From the NCBI GenBank assembly GCA_017302165.1, contig JAFLCW010000002.1, positions 1 through 64,000 on the forward strand: a stretch of 64,000 bases of DNA, written 5' to 3'. Source of the stretch: Alphaproteobacteria bacterium (GTDB lineage Bacteria > Pseudomonadota > Alphaproteobacteria > Micavibrionales > Micavibrionaceae). The stretch's first letter is position 1. Each line of letters starts with the position of its first letter. Positions 28,340 through 38,387 of the stretch are shown here, piece by piece. The translations under genes were made by a program, and so were the position numbers. The notes under the pieces are model-generated. The model did no database searches. It was not told the origin of the DNA and saw only the letters and a list, made by a program, of their open reading frames with translations.

Positions 28340-29206
28340 CTAAACACGCCGAAATACATATTCCCCGCACCCGGAGCCAAACACGCCATATCCCTTGGGC
28401 GGCTCTGTGTTATAAGCGGCAACCTGTTGAAAGCCCATGGCTTCAACACTTTTTTGTGTGTCTTGGGCGGAGAGTGATTCATACGGGTATCCCCCCATCC
28501 AGTCGATGACATCATTCATGAAGCGCATCCCGCGTTTGGTTTGATAATCACGGACATAGGCCACCGGATCACCCCCACGCACCGCCATCACCCCCAGCAT
28601 CGCCCCCGCATATATTAAATTAAGCGGAACGCGCGCCCAGTTTGGCAATTTAGAATAAATTTTCTTTTCCACCCGCCATGCCGCGCACAGGGGGGAGTGT
28701 TTATAGAGCGCAATAACAAAAAGCCCGCCCGGGGCGACATGCGACGCCGCATTTTTTATCGCCGACATCATGTCCCCCGTATGATGAAGCACACCCCAGC
28801 TGTAGACAATATCGTATCCTGACGCAGACAGGGATTGATACCCAGAGGGGTCAAGGATGTTATACGAAAACATATCGACGTTGTTCTGTGTCCAGTTTTG
28901 TTCGATCACGCGGCGGGTCGTCTTGACAGAGGTAGGATCAAAATCAACCGCCGTCACGTGCCGTGCCCCTGCCCGAAGCGCGGCTAGCGCATGAAGCCCG
29001 GAGCCACATCCAATATCTAAAAATGTTTTTCCGGCGATATCAGATGCGGGCACCAGTTTATATAGCCCCGCTTCGGCCTGTGCGATTTTTTCCGGCGTAA
29101 TATGTGCCGCATATTCCGCCCAGTTATCGCCAAACCCGAAATGTGTTTCGACATCAAATCGTTCATCTTGTTGCTGTTCTTTTTTTTGTTTTAGGGCAGG
29201 CATCAT
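28340..29206 (-). CDS. SAM-dependent methyltransferase
   Basis: The 288-residue protein has a class I methyltransferase fold: motif I FLDIGCGSGLHALAALR (about 62-78), motif II with VTAVDFDP, and the W-GVLHHTG segment typical of UbiG/class I enzymes. The N-terminus (HFGFGDNWAEYAAHI) resembles proteins that modify small substrates. A C-terminal extension holds a MGGYPYESL motif seen in some rhamnosyl or sugar O-methyltransferases. Start overlaps the ferredoxin stop by 4 bases, so both come from one mRNA. The substrate is unknown. Confidence 0.85.
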   Translation of the reverse strand: MMPALKQKKEQQQDERFDVETHFGFGDNWAEYAAHITPEKIAQAEAGLYKLVPASDIAGKTFLDIGCGSGLHALAALRAGARHVTAVDFDPTSVKTTRRVIEQNWTQNNVDMFSYNILDPSGYQSLSASGYDIVYSWGVLHHTGDMMSAIKNAASHVAPGGLFVIALYKHSPLCAAWRVEKKIYSKLPNWARVPLNLIYAGAMLGVMAVRGGDPVAYVRDYQTKRGMRFMNDVIDWMGGYPYESLSAQDTQKSVEAMGFQQVAAYNTEPPKGYGVFGSGCGEYVFRRV

Positions 29207-29520
29207 GGTTCGCTTCCGGGGGCCAGGGTCAAGGTTAATCCATCAAATTTTTCGGTCATAATAATCTGGCACGACAGACGGGAATAATCCGTCACATTGG
29301 GGGCAACGTCCAGCATATCGCGCTCTTCATCCTGCATGGGATATAATTTTTGGGTCCATTCGGGGGCAATATAAACATGGCACGTTGCGCAGGCACAGGC
29401 ACCGCCGCATTCGGCCTTGATCGGAAGCCCATAATCGCGGATGATTTCCATCACGCGCCAGCCTTCGATACCTTCCAGTTCATGTGCGTTTCCTTGCTGA
29501 TCTGTGACATGGATTTTCAT
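29203..29520 (-). CDS. 2Fe-2S ferredoxin
   Basis: The 105-residue protein (start at 29520, overlapping the upstream stop by 4 bases) is an adrenodoxin-type ferredoxin. CGGACACATC provides three cluster cysteines in the C-x5-C-x2-C spacing, and the fourth lies in LSCQIIM. Acidic residues (DEERDMLD) form the partner-binding face. Such ferredoxins supply electrons for iron-sulfur cluster assembly or P450-type enzymes. A ferredoxin-NADP reductase follows the membrane protein gene upstream on the same strand, which makes an electron chain plausible. Confidence 0.9.
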   Translation of the reverse strand: MKIHVTDQQGNAHELEGIEGWRVMEIIRDYGLPIKAECGGACACATCHVYIAPEWTQKLYPMQDEERDMLDVAPNVTDYSRLSCQIIMTEKFDGLTLTLAPGSEP

Positions 29521-30302
29521 TTGGTCTGTCCCAGAAAATATTGAAACGCCAAGGTCAGCCCCGCCGTGCAAAAAAGCGCCTTGAGCGTGTCAAACGCCAC
29601 ACGCACCACAATCACGCCGAATTGACCGGCAGAGGCCATCGATTCAGTCCCCGCAAAAGGAGAGAACAGAAGAGAGACGAGCATCAACATCGCGGCCATC
29701 ACGGGCACATAACACAGTCCCCATACCCCCATGAGACGAAGTGTGATCCCACGTGACGCCAACATCATCAACATCCGTTGAGGCGGAATATCAAGGGCAA
29801 CCAGAATATGTACCCACACAAAGCGGAACGCCCACACCGAAAAAGCCAGCAAACATAGCCCGAGAAGGGCGGATTGAGGATTAACGTCATCTGGCGCGGC
29901 ATCAAAAGGAATGACGGTCATCATCATCGCAATAAATGCACCAATCGCCATATTAATCAACGTATACGCCACCGCCCCGCCCAGAACACCCCGGGCGCGC
30001 ATAATGATTTGTGGCCGATCTTGATCTATGTCCCCTGACGGCCGAAACGGCCAGCGTTGGTTAAACCCGATCAACCGAACAAAATGGGCGATCATCCATC
30101 CTTCGGCCAGATAGGCCGGGATCAAACACAGCGTCAGACGCAAAATATTATCCTGAAACCCGGCGGAGAGCGCAAAAATAAAACAAGCCAGTTTAATCAG
30201 CAGGGGAAATACCATCAATCTAAAGAGATAGCGTCTTTCGCGCCAAACCGTTTGATACGCCAGAGACGAAGTATCGATCACCGAAAATGAAGACATGTTC
30301 AT
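29517..30302 (-). CDS. Multi-pass membrane protein (261 aa)
   Basis: About six hydrophobic helices can be counted (for example MVFPLLIKLACFIFALSAG, LGGAVAYTLINMAIGAFIA, SALLGLCLLAFSVWAF, LRLMGVWGLCYVPVMAAM). Polar loops carry RWPFRPSGD and PQRM. The layout resembles the general YciC/DUF-type inner-membrane proteins of alphaproteobacteria; I cannot name it. It is coupled to the ferredoxin gene by a 4-base overlap and lies 4 bases from the FNR stop, so it sits within one operon FNR-membrane protein-ferredoxin-methyltransferase. Confidence 0.75.
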   Translation of the reverse strand: MNMSSFSVIDTSSLAYQTVWRERRYLFRLMVFPLLIKLACFIFALSAGFQDNILRLTLCLIPAYLAEGWMIAHFVRLIGFNQRWPFRPSGDIDQDRPQIIMRARGVLGGAVAYTLINMAIGAFIAMMMTVIPFDAAPDDVNPQSALLGLCLLAFSVWAFRFVWVHILVALDIPPQRMLMMLASRGITLRLMGVWGLCYVPVMAAMLMLVSLLFSPFAGTESMASAGQFGVIVVRVAFDTLKALFCTAGLTLAFQYFLGQTK

Positions 30303-30306
30303 GACC

Positions 30307-31365
<1,059 letters not shown>

Positions 31366-31371
31366 CTATAA

Positions 31372-32406
31372 ATGCAATACATCGAACAAAAGTCAATTCA
31401 TCTTGATCACATGACCCAGACTGTGCCCAAATCTGTCATCAACTGGCTGTATTTTTCGGCCTTTATGGTGCTGTGCATGGCCGTGATTGGTGCCATCACC
31501 CGCCTGACGGAATCCGGGCTATCAATGGTGGAATGGAAACCCCTGATCGGTGCCATCCCCCCCCTCTCAGACACGGAATGGAACCGGGTGTTCGATTTAT
31601 ATAAGCAAACCCCCGAATTCATTCACAAAAACTACTGGATGGGGATGGATGATTTCAAATACATCTTTTTCTGGGAGTGGTTTCATCGGTTCTGGGGTCG
31701 CCTTATTGGGCTGGTTTATGCGATTCCGCTGATCTATTTCTGGATCAAGAACATGATTCCTTCGGGCTACAAACCGCGCCTTTTATTCGCGCTGTTTTTG
31801 GGCGGCATGCAGGCCGTGATGGGATGGTACATGGTGGTCAGTGGCCTCGTGGATCGGCCTTCGGTCTCCCATTACCGCCTAGCGGCGCACCTATCACTGG
31901 CGATGATTATTTTTGTCTATCTGCTCTGGATGGCGTTTGACCTGTCGTCACGATTAAAACCCGTACCGGTTCAACATGTTGCCCCGTCCCTTCGCCGATG
32001 GGGATATGCCTCTTTAATCTTGATCGTTCTGACCATCATATGGGGAGCCTTCACCGCAGGGCTTGATGCCGGCATGATCTATAACACATGGCCGATGATG
32101 GATCATCACTGGATACCGCCTGAAGTCACGGGTTTGGCTTCGTTACATCATGACGCCGCCGCCGTACAATTTGTTCATCGCTGGATCGCCGTTATCACGG
32201 CGTGTGTTGTCCTTATATTTGCCTGGAAAGCCCAAAACGGTTTTTTGGCCGCGGCTATCTTGCTTCAGGTCGTTCTGGGATTGTCTGCCCTTCTATCACA
32301 ACTCTATATTCCTGTAGCGGCGGCGCATCAGGCGGGGGCTTTTGTGATTCTTGCGCTGTTATTCCATCAACTTTTTGTGATTAGATCATCTTCTCGCGTT
32401 TCATGA
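31372..32406 (+). CDS. ctaA: Haem A synthase (Cox15/CtaA)
   Basis: The 344-residue membrane protein shows eight hydrophobic helices and the COX15 marks: GAITRLTESGLSMVEWKPL, EFIHKNYWMGMDDFKYIF, WEWFHRFWGRLIG, and HRWIAVI. The conserved His residues bind haem. It converts haem O to haem A for cytochrome oxidase. Start is uncertain: ATG at 31372 leaves only 12 bases to the divergent reductase gene, while ATG at 31411 (Met14) leaves room for a promoter; neither has a strong ribosome-binding site. Its 3' end overlaps the convergent glycosyltransferase by 26 bases. Confidence 0.95.
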   Translation: MQYIEQKSIHLDHMTQTVPKSVINWLYFSAFMVLCMAVIGAITRLTESGLSMVEWKPLIGAIPPLSDTEWNRVFDLYKQTPEFIHKNYWMGMDDFKYIFFWEWFHRFWGRLIGLVYAIPLIYFWIKNMIPSGYKPRLLFALFLGGMQAVMGWYMVVSGLVDRPSVSHYRLAAHLSLAMIIFVYLLWMAFDLSSRLKPVPVQHVAPSLRRWGYASLILIVLTIIWGAFTAGLDAGMIYNTWPMMDHHWIPPEVTGLASLHHDAAAVQFVHRWIAVITACVVLIFAWKAQNGFLAAAILLQVVLGLSALLSQLYIPVAAAHQAGAFVILALLFHQLFVIRSSSRVS

Positions 32407-33442
32407 TCTCTAGATAAAATCCCATATAATCGCTGACCGTTTTCTGGGCGGTAAAATGGGTTTGGAATTGGTGATATCCGCGGTCAGTCAGTTGACGCGC
32501 GAGGCCTTTATCCGATAAAACGCGCTGAATGGCTGTGGCAAACCCTGAAGTATCTTCGCGCGGTACCATCAGGCAATCTTCGCCCGGCGTACAAATCTGA
32601 CGGGGGCCATCGGCATCCGAAACCACTAGCGGCGTTCGCGTTGACCATGCCTGTATCACCACATTACCAAACGGCTCCGCCCGTGACGGAAACAAACACA
32701 CATCTGATGCCCGGAGCAACGCATAGGGATCGGTACGCCATCCCAAAAACCGAACCCGGTCATGAACCCCGATATCACGCGCCAGTTGTTCCAATGCCGG
32801 GCGCAAATCACCCTCTCCGGCGATCCATAGATATGCCTGCGGGATTTCGGCGAGTGTCTTGATCGCCACATCAATCGCCTTGTTTTCATGAAGCCTGCCC
32901 AGAGATAAAATCACTGGTACAGTGTCAGGGGTGTGTAAATCAGACCGATGCACAGGGGGTGCGGTATCCACCATTTTGGCAAAGTTGTTGATATGGCGTA
33001 TGCGGTCAGGGGGGATCCCGGCATCGGCCACATAGCGGCGTAAGTCTTCTGTATTCGTGATAAAATAATCTGCCGTTTTAAAGTTTTTGATTTTGTAATA
33101 GCCCCCCAACCGCGCGACATTCAAAAACTTGCGGGGCGTTTTCATCTGTGACCAGTTCGGGGTTTTTTTGGCCGCACGCGCCATCCATGTCTGGACAATA
33201 TCAGGTTCAAACTGGGTGATAACTCGCGAAAGACGCCAGGTAGTAAACACATCCAGCGTGCCGCTAAACGGGGCGGTATGTACTTTAATCCCCGCCTGTT
33301 CCAATTGCGGCACACGCACCGCATTCGGACGTGTGACCACTTCGACCCGTTCCCCGGCTTCGTGAAGCGCAATACAAATATCAACAAAAGCCGTTTCTGC
33401 GCCGCCTTGTTCGGCTCCGGCCATCACCTGAAGGATTTTCAT
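32381..33442 (-). CDS. Glycosyltransferase family 4 (GT-B fold)
   Basis: The 353-residue protein begins with the GT-B opening MAGAEQGGAETAFVDICIALHEAGE, contains a linker SLGRLHENKAIDVAIKTL, and the C-terminal PSRAEPFGNVVIQAWSTRTPLVVS segment with the E-x7-E-like donor-binding motif. This resembles lipopolysaccharide-type retaining transferases. It probably adds a sugar from a nucleotide donor to a cell-envelope glycan. The 3' end overlaps the ctaA end by 26 bases. Confidence 0.88.
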   Translation of the reverse strand: MKILQVMAGAEQGGAETAFVDICIALHEAGERVEVVTRPNAVRVPQLEQAGIKVHTAPFSGTLDVFTTWRLSRVITQFEPDIVQTWMARAAKKTPNWSQMKTPRKFLNVARLGGYYKIKNFKTADYFITNTEDLRRYVADAGIPPDRIRHINNFAKMVDTAPPVHRSDLHTPDTVPVILSLGRLHENKAIDVAIKTLAEIPQAYLWIAGEGDLRPALEQLARDIGVHDRVRFLGWRTDPYALLRASDVCLFPSRAEPFGNVVIQAWSTRTPLVVSDADGPRQICTPGEDCLMVPREDTSGFATAIQRVLSDKGLARQLTDRGYHQFQTHFTAQKTVSDYMGFYLEIMKREKMI

Positions 33443-33451
33443 GACAACAAA

Positions 33452-34123
33452 CTATTCCGGCGTGGCCGCCTCTTTCGCTTGTTCCTGCTCTTTTTTCTTC
33501 TCTTTTTCCTTCTCAAGGCGTTCCAGACGTTGCCGGATCACTTCCTCGGGGAGCAAGGCATCCTGAAGCAGTTCAATCAGGTCATTTTCGGTTCGGTCCA
33601 TACTGTCAATCAATCCGCGGCAGGCTTCTTCGGTGGTCACCGGTTCTTTACGAATTTGCTTCTCACCATATTCAAACGCTTTATCATTCATCTTCAGCAC
33701 ATATTTAAAATCGCTGGGGACAACAACAGTTTGCGTTTCTACTTCTTCGTTCAAAAATTTTTCGGCCGTATCCAAAATCGGCAAAACCGCGTTCTGCCAG
33801 TCTTGATAACGGTCCGTGATCTCTTTTTTTAATCCGGCATTGGCCTTGGCACAGGCTTTGACCGCCTTTCCCACATCCCGGTCAACAACGCGGATACTGC
33901 GTAAGATGCCGTGTTTGTTGCGCATCACGTAAAACGCCTTTTTATCTTCAGCAGACAACGTATCGATCAGCTTATTTTCAGCCTCAATCCATTCCGTCAG
34001 CGGTGTTTTGTCTTCCGTGGCCGTAATCACTTTTTCTTCTTTTTTGGCTGTATCCGCCGCCAAAGCCGGGACAACCCCGAGCAGACCCCACAGCATCACC
34101 GCCATGCACAGATTTTGTTTCAT
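33452..34123 (-). CDS. Exported coiled, Glu/Lys-rich hypothetical protein
   Basis: The start at 34123 has AAGGA upstream and opens a signal peptide of about 23 residues ending in PALAA-D. The mature protein is helical and charged, with a KAVKACAKANAGLKKEITDRYQDW stretch carrying Cys and a long Glu/Lys tail (EKEKEKKKEQEQ) of coiled-coil character. It ends 9 bases before the start codon side of the glycosyltransferase and may share its transcript. No family recognised; probably periplasmic. Confidence 0.7.
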   Translation of the reverse strand: MKQNLCMAVMLWGLLGVVPALAADTAKKEEKVITATEDKTPLTEWIEAENKLIDTLSAEDKKAFYVMRNKHGILRSIRVVDRDVGKAVKACAKANAGLKKEITDRYQDWQNAVLPILDTAEKFLNEEVETQTVVVPSDFKYVLKMNDKAFEYGEKQIRKEPVTTEEACRGLIDSMDRTENDLIELLQDALLPEEVIRQRLERLEKEKEKKKEQEQAKEAATPE

Positions 34124-34325
34124 ACGTGTTCCTTCTTTGTCACAGGATCTCATGTCTGCATCGTGTAACACAAATTCGGCAGAGCCAAGATATTTTCTTG
34201 TCTGTATAAGGGCACAAGAGAGCCTTAGGCAGGCGTTATATTAACATAAGATTGTATTATCATACCCATCTTGCGACCCTGCCCCGTGATCGTTAAAAAG
34301 AGAGCTTGCTGACGAAAGATAAAAG

Positions 34326-35861
34326 ATGAACCCCAAGCTGGAAGACCAATTATTCGAAGAAATCTTGCGCGCCCGCACCCGGGTCTATCATGCAGGTGCC
34401 CCCACGCCGCTTCAGGAAATACCGGCCATGCCGAACACCCCTTATCGTATCTTCATCAAACGTGAGGATTTAGGGCCGATCAATGCCTATAAATGGCGCG
34501 GCGCGTATAATGCAGTGCGTGTGCATCACGAAAAAACAGGATGTAAAACCGTTGTGGCGGCGTCGGCGGGCAATCATGCGCAAGGTGTTGCCCTTGCGGC
34601 GCGGATGCTGGGGCTCAAGGCAAAAATTTACATGCCGATCTCCACCCCGATGATGAAACAAATATCCGTCAAACGTCATGGCGGCGCGAGCGTAGATATT
34701 ATTTTGATCGGTGATACGTACAATGAATCAAGCGACGCCGCCAAAGACTATGCGAAAAAACATAAACTCACCTACGTGCATCCGTTCGATGACCTGTACA
34801 CAATCGCGGGTCAGGCCACCATCGCGGATGAAATCATGCTGTCAGGCGAAGGACCGTTTGATTATGCCTTTGTTCAGATCGGCGGCGGCGGGATGGCCGG
34901 CGCGGTGGCGGCGTGGCTCAAAGTTCATAATCCGCGGATTAAAATTATCGGTGTCGAAGGGGTGGATCAAGCCTCGATGAAGGCCTCAATCACCGCCGGA
35001 AAACCTGTGACCCTTAAATCCGTGGATACGTTTTGTGATGGGACGGCCGTGGCGCGCCCGGGTGATCTCACCTTTGATATTTGCCGCAAATATATCGATG
35101 CCTTTATTACCGTCACCAATGAAGAAGTATCGGCGGCCATTGCCCGCATGTGGGATGCCAAACGGGTTATTCCTGAACCCTCAGGGGCGATGGGGCTGGC
35201 CGGACTGGTCAAATTTGCTGATGAAAACCCCAAGGCCGTCAAGGATAAGAAAATGCTCGCCATTGTATGCGGCGCCAATATGGATTTCGGCAAAATTTCC
35301 CTGATCGCTCAGCGGGCTGGAATTGGCGCTCAGCGCAAACGTTTTTTCCGTTTTCACATTGGCGAAAAAAAAGGCGGGATGCTGGAATTGTTAGAAAAAC
35401 ATTTTCAGGGGTTAAATGTCTCTGAATTCCAGTATGGTAAAACCCACGAGACAGAGGCTTGGCCGATCATCGGGTTAGAGGCCGAACCCGAACGTATGGA
35501 AAAACTGGGCAGTGAACTGAAAAAAGCCAAAGTGGATGTCGAAGATGTGACAATGGATCCAGATGTCAGATACCGGATCATCAATTATAATCCGGCCTTA
35601 TTTCAACATCCCCTGTTGATGCAGGTGGAATTCCCCGAACGCAAAGGTGCCTTGCGGCAGTTTATGCGCACCATTTCCGCTCATGCGAATGTCTGTTATT
35701 TCAATTACGCTTATTCGGGGGAAAATATTGGCCGGGCGATGATGGGATTTGAATTTGCCTCTAGGGACGATCAGAAAAAATTTCTCTCTGCCATTAAGGA
35801 TACGCCCGTCACCTGTACCCCGGTAGATGACGCCGTGCGTGCCCGGATTCTGTCGGCTTGA
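34326..35861 (+). CDS. ilvA: Threonine ammonia-lyase (biosynthetic type)
   Basis: The 511-residue protein has the PLP-lysine segment GPINAYKWRGAYNAV (Lys in YKWRG), the AASAGNHAQGVA motif, the GGGGMAGAV phosphate-binding loop, and a C-terminal regulatory part with two ACT-like halves (FHIGEKKGGMLELLE and QVEFPERKGALRQFM). It makes 2-oxobutanoate from threonine, the first step to isoleucine. The full-length regulatory domain suggests isoleucine-feedback control. The 200 bases upstream hold no gene and no clear leader peptide. Confidence 0.95.
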   Translation: MNPKLEDQLFEEILRARTRVYHAGAPTPLQEIPAMPNTPYRIFIKREDLGPINAYKWRGAYNAVRVHHEKTGCKTVVAASAGNHAQGVALAARMLGLKAKIYMPISTPMMKQISVKRHGGASVDIILIGDTYNESSDAAKDYAKKHKLTYVHPFDDLYTIAGQATIADEIMLSGEGPFDYAFVQIGGGGMAGAVAAWLKVHNPRIKIIGVEGVDQASMKASITAGKPVTLKSVDTFCDGTAVARPGDLTFDICRKYIDAFITVTNEEVSAAIARMWDAKRVIPEPSGAMGLAGLVKFADENPKAVKDKKMLAIVCGANMDFGKISLIAQRAGIGAQRKRFFRFHIGEKKGGMLELLEKHFQGLNVSEFQYGKTHETEAWPIIGLEAEPERMEKLGSELKKAKVDVEDVTMDPDVRYRIINYNPALFQHPLLMQVEFPERKGALRQFMRTISAHANVCYFNYAYSGENIGRAMMGFEFASRDDQKKFLSAIKDTPVTCTPVDDAVRARILSA

Positions 35862-35882
35862 TAGACTTAGACAGGATAAAAA

Positions 35883-36485
35883 ATGAGTTTTTTTGAACTC
35901 TTAGAAAAGAAAGTTGCTCTGTTTCCATCATTTACACAAATATTGAGCCAATCTGAAATTTGGTTTAAGTCACATGAGCATAGTATTTCAGCAATTGGGG
36001 CGTTTGGGACGTGGGCTGCTGTGGTCGTTGCAATTTGGCTTGCAAACAAAACTTCTAAACCTCGCTTGCAGGTTTATGTAGATAAAAGGATAGACATACC
36101 GTCAGAGGCACAAGTCGGAGGTACGGTGAATTGGGATTTATGCCAAGATGTCGTTGGCGTGAATTTAACCAACAAAGGACAAGTACGCGTTTTTATTTCT
36201 TACTGGTCTTTTCACTGGGGGTTTCCATGGTGTTCTTTTGGAGCCATGCAAAACCCGTCTTATCCAGATTTCAGGGCAAAGGAAATCGCTCTAGAACCGG
36301 GTCAATCTGCCGCCATCACTCTAATTAATGATATTGATAAGCATAAAGAGAACATAAAAGAGTTTTGTCGACTGAGTAAAATCCCTTTTTACCTAAGAAG
36401 GTTTATAACGCTAAAGGTATATGCCTCTGATGGTACAGTCTTTATCGGCAAGTACGGTAAAAGTTATAAAAAAGAATTCTTTTAA
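35883..36485 (+). CDS. Hypothetical single-pass membrane protein (200 aa)
   Basis: It starts 19 bases after ilvA, with AGGATAAAAA before the ATG. Residues 34-56 make one membrane helix (SISAIGAFGTWAAVVVAIWLA). The remaining 145 residues look like a beta-rich soluble domain containing WDLCQDVVGVNLTNKGQVRVFI and a basic tail. No family recognised. Its AT-rich codon use and the membrane-plus-soluble layout echo the gene at 15130-15723, although I see no direct similarity. Probably acquired. Confidence 0.65.
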   Translation: MSFFELLEKKVALFPSFTQILSQSEIWFKSHEHSISAIGAFGTWAAVVVAIWLANKTSKPRLQVYVDKRIDIPSEAQVGGTVNWDLCQDVVGVNLTNKGQVRVFISYWSFHWGFPWCSFGAMQNPSYPDFRAKEIALEPGQSAAITLINDIDKHKENIKEFCRLSKIPFYLRRFITLKVYASDGTVFIGKYGKSYKKEFF

Positions 36486-36602
36486 GTTTTTTCATGACTC
36501 AGCGGCATTTTCCTTGTGGTTACCCTGATTTTTTTGACAAAAAATGGCTAAAGGCCGCTATTCCATTCTGGCAATTTTTGGGCGTCATGGTACATATGAC
36601 GC

Positions 36603-37496
36603 ATGTCTGAGAACACAGCCCTATTGATGAGCCCCACCGAAGCCCGCGTTTCGGATTATGTGGCCTTGCTCAAGCCCCGGGTGATGAGCCTTGTTGTCTT
36701 TACTGGGTTTGCCGGTATGTGGGTGGCACCAGGATTTTCAGGTATGCATCCGTTATTGGCAGTGGTGGCGATGATCTGTCTGGCCATCAATGCCGGGGCC
36801 GCAGGTGCCATTAACATGTGGTATGACCGCGATATCGATGCGGTGATGAAACGCACACAAAACCGCCCGATACCCATGGGGCATGTCGAGCCGACTGAGG
36901 CCTTAAGCTTTGGCATCATCCTATCCGTTCTATCGGTCATGACCATGGGCGTGGCTGTTAACTGGATGGCGGCTGGCCTTCTGGCGTTTGCCAATTTATT
37001 TTATGTTCTGGTGTACACGATGTGGCTCAAACGCCTGACGCCCCAGAATATCGTTATTGGCGGCGCGGCCGGGGCTTTCCCCCCGATGATCGGGTGGGCG
37101 GCGGTGACAGGGGAGATCACACTAGCCTCGCTTTCCTTGTTTGCGCTGATCTTTTTCTGGACGCCGCCGCATTTCTGGGCGCTCTCCCTCTTTGCCAATT
37201 CTGATTATCAACGCGCGAACATCCCCATGCTTCCCTGCGTGATCGGGGCAGAGAAAACAAAATGGCATATGATGGCTTATTCGCTCCTCTTGCTTCCCCT
37301 CTCACTTCTGCCTTACCTGCTGAATATCGCGGGGATTGGGTACGGAATCACAGCCTTTATTCTCTCGGTTTTTTTTATTTTCACCAATATGCGGGTCATC
37401 CTTGACCGGGGTGAAAAAAGTGCCAGATTGATGTTTGGATATTCTGTGTTTTATTTATTCGCCCTGTTTTTGGCACTCATGATTGATAAGGTATAA
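36603..37496 (+). CDS. ctaB: Protohaem IX farnesyltransferase (CtaB/Cox10)
   Basis: The 297-residue membrane protein shows about nine helices and the UbiA-type allylic-binding motif NMWYDRDIDAVMKRTQNRP with its paired Asp residues. A second motif lies near YQRANIPMLPC. It adds a farnesyl group to haem B, giving haem O, the substrate of CtaA. It is followed 2 bases later by a tiny membrane-protein gene and then an SDR gene, ctaG and ctaE. Confidence 0.95.
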   Translation: MSENTALLMSPTEARVSDYVALLKPRVMSLVVFTGFAGMWVAPGFSGMHPLLAVVAMICLAINAGAAGAINMWYDRDIDAVMKRTQNRPIPMGHVEPTEALSFGIILSVLSVMTMGVAVNWMAAGLLAFANLFYVLVYTMWLKRLTPQNIVIGGAAGAFPPMIGWAAVTGEITLASLSLFALIFFWTPPHFWALSLFANSDYQRANIPMLPCVIGAEKTKWHMMAYSLLLLPLSLLPYLLNIAGIGYGITAFILSVFFIFTNMRVILDRGEKSARLMFGYSVFYLFALFLALMIDKV

Positions 37497-37498
37497 CG

Positions 37499-37621
37499 AT
37501 GCCACACACCGACTTACATAAAAAGAAACTTAAAAAAAATGTGATGGTGGCCTTGTGCATTCTGGCCTGGGTGGGAATTATCTGGGCAGTGACCATCATT
37601 AAAATGACCTATGCCGGATAA
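37499..37621 (+). CDS. Tiny membrane protein of the oxidase cluster (CtaF/CoxF-like)
   Basis: This 40-residue protein starts 2 bases after the ctaB stop. It has a charged start (HTDLHKKKLKKN) and one membrane helix VMVALCILAWVGIIWAVTII. Short one-helix proteins at exactly this place between ctaB and ctaG are common in alphaproteobacteria. The next gene starts inside it: ATG at 37611 overlaps its last 11 bases. I am fairly confident it is a real gene because of the position and the hydrophobic profile. Confidence 0.7.
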   Translation: MPHTDLHKKKLKKNVMVALCILAWVGIIWAVTIIKMTYAG

Positions 37622-38387
37622 TCCCGCTTCTTATCTGCCTCGCGTTGTGATGATCACCGGTGCGACCGGCGGTTTTGGCGAAGCCTTTGCCAAACGCTTC
37701 GCGGCACTGGGATGTTCTTTAATTTTGCATGGCCGCAACCCAGAGAAATTGGCACGACTGGCCAAAAAATTCTCGGTGCCTGTGCATCCCATTATATTTG
37801 ATATCACCGATAAACAGGCCACGTTATTTGCGTTGTCATCCCTTCCACCCGCGTTTGGACAGGTTGACGTTCTCATTAACAATGCCGGGGGGGCGCTGGG
37901 TCTGGATAAGGCACAGGACGCTGATCTCACTGACTGGGAAGATATGATTGCGATGAATGATACCGCGCTGGTGCGGATCACGAAACTGATCCTGCCGGGT
38001 ATGATTGAACGCCGCCGGGGTCATATCATCAATATCGGTTCGACGGCGGGAAATTATCCTTATGCCGGCGGCAGTGTGTATTGTGCATCGAAAGCCTTTG
38101 TCCATCAATTTTCTTTGGCACTTCGCGCCGATCTGGTCGGCACCAAGATCCGCGTCACCAGCCTTGAGCCCGGCATGGCAGAAACTCCTTTTTCACTCGC
38201 GCGGTTCAAGGGAGATGAAGCTAAGGCTCAGGCGGTGTATGCCGGGACGACCCCCCTGACGGCAGATGATGTCGCTGAAACGGCGGTCTGGGTCGCCACC
38301 CTGCCCCCGCATGTAAACGTCAACCGGATGGAAATTATGCCCACTGCGCAATCCTTTTCCCCCTTAAGTGTGGAGCGCGCCGGATGA
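37611..38387 (+). CDS. Short-chain dehydrogenase/reductase
   Basis: The 258-residue protein has the classical SDR marks: MITGATGGFGEAFAKRFA (TGxxxGxG coenzyme site), LINNAGGALGLD (NNAG), and the catalytic Ser-Tyr-Lys set GSTAGNYPYAGGSVYCASK (Y-x3-K). The length and pattern fit the YdfG-like group of NADP-dependent 3-hydroxy acid dehydrogenases. It is embedded in the cytochrome oxidase assembly cluster, overlapping the tiny gene before it by 11 bases and ctaG by 4 bases, although no link between the functions is known to me. Confidence 0.92.
   Translation: MPDNPASYLPRVVMITGATGGFGEAFAKRFAALGCSLILHGRNPEKLARLAKKFSVPVHPIIFDITDKQATLFALSSLPPAFGQVDVLINNAGGALGLDKAQDADLTDWEDMIAMNDTALVRITKLILPGMIERRRGHIINIGSTAGNYPYAGGSVYCASKAFVHQFSLALRADLVGTKIRVTSLEPGMAETPFSLARFKGDEAKAQAVYAGTTPLTADDVAETAVWVATLPPHVNVNRMEIMPTAQSFSPLSVERAG

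Noticed and set aside
34124..34325. Riboswitch or leader peptide before ilvA
   Set aside because: No Ile/Thr-rich frame and no stable stem with a T-run could be found.
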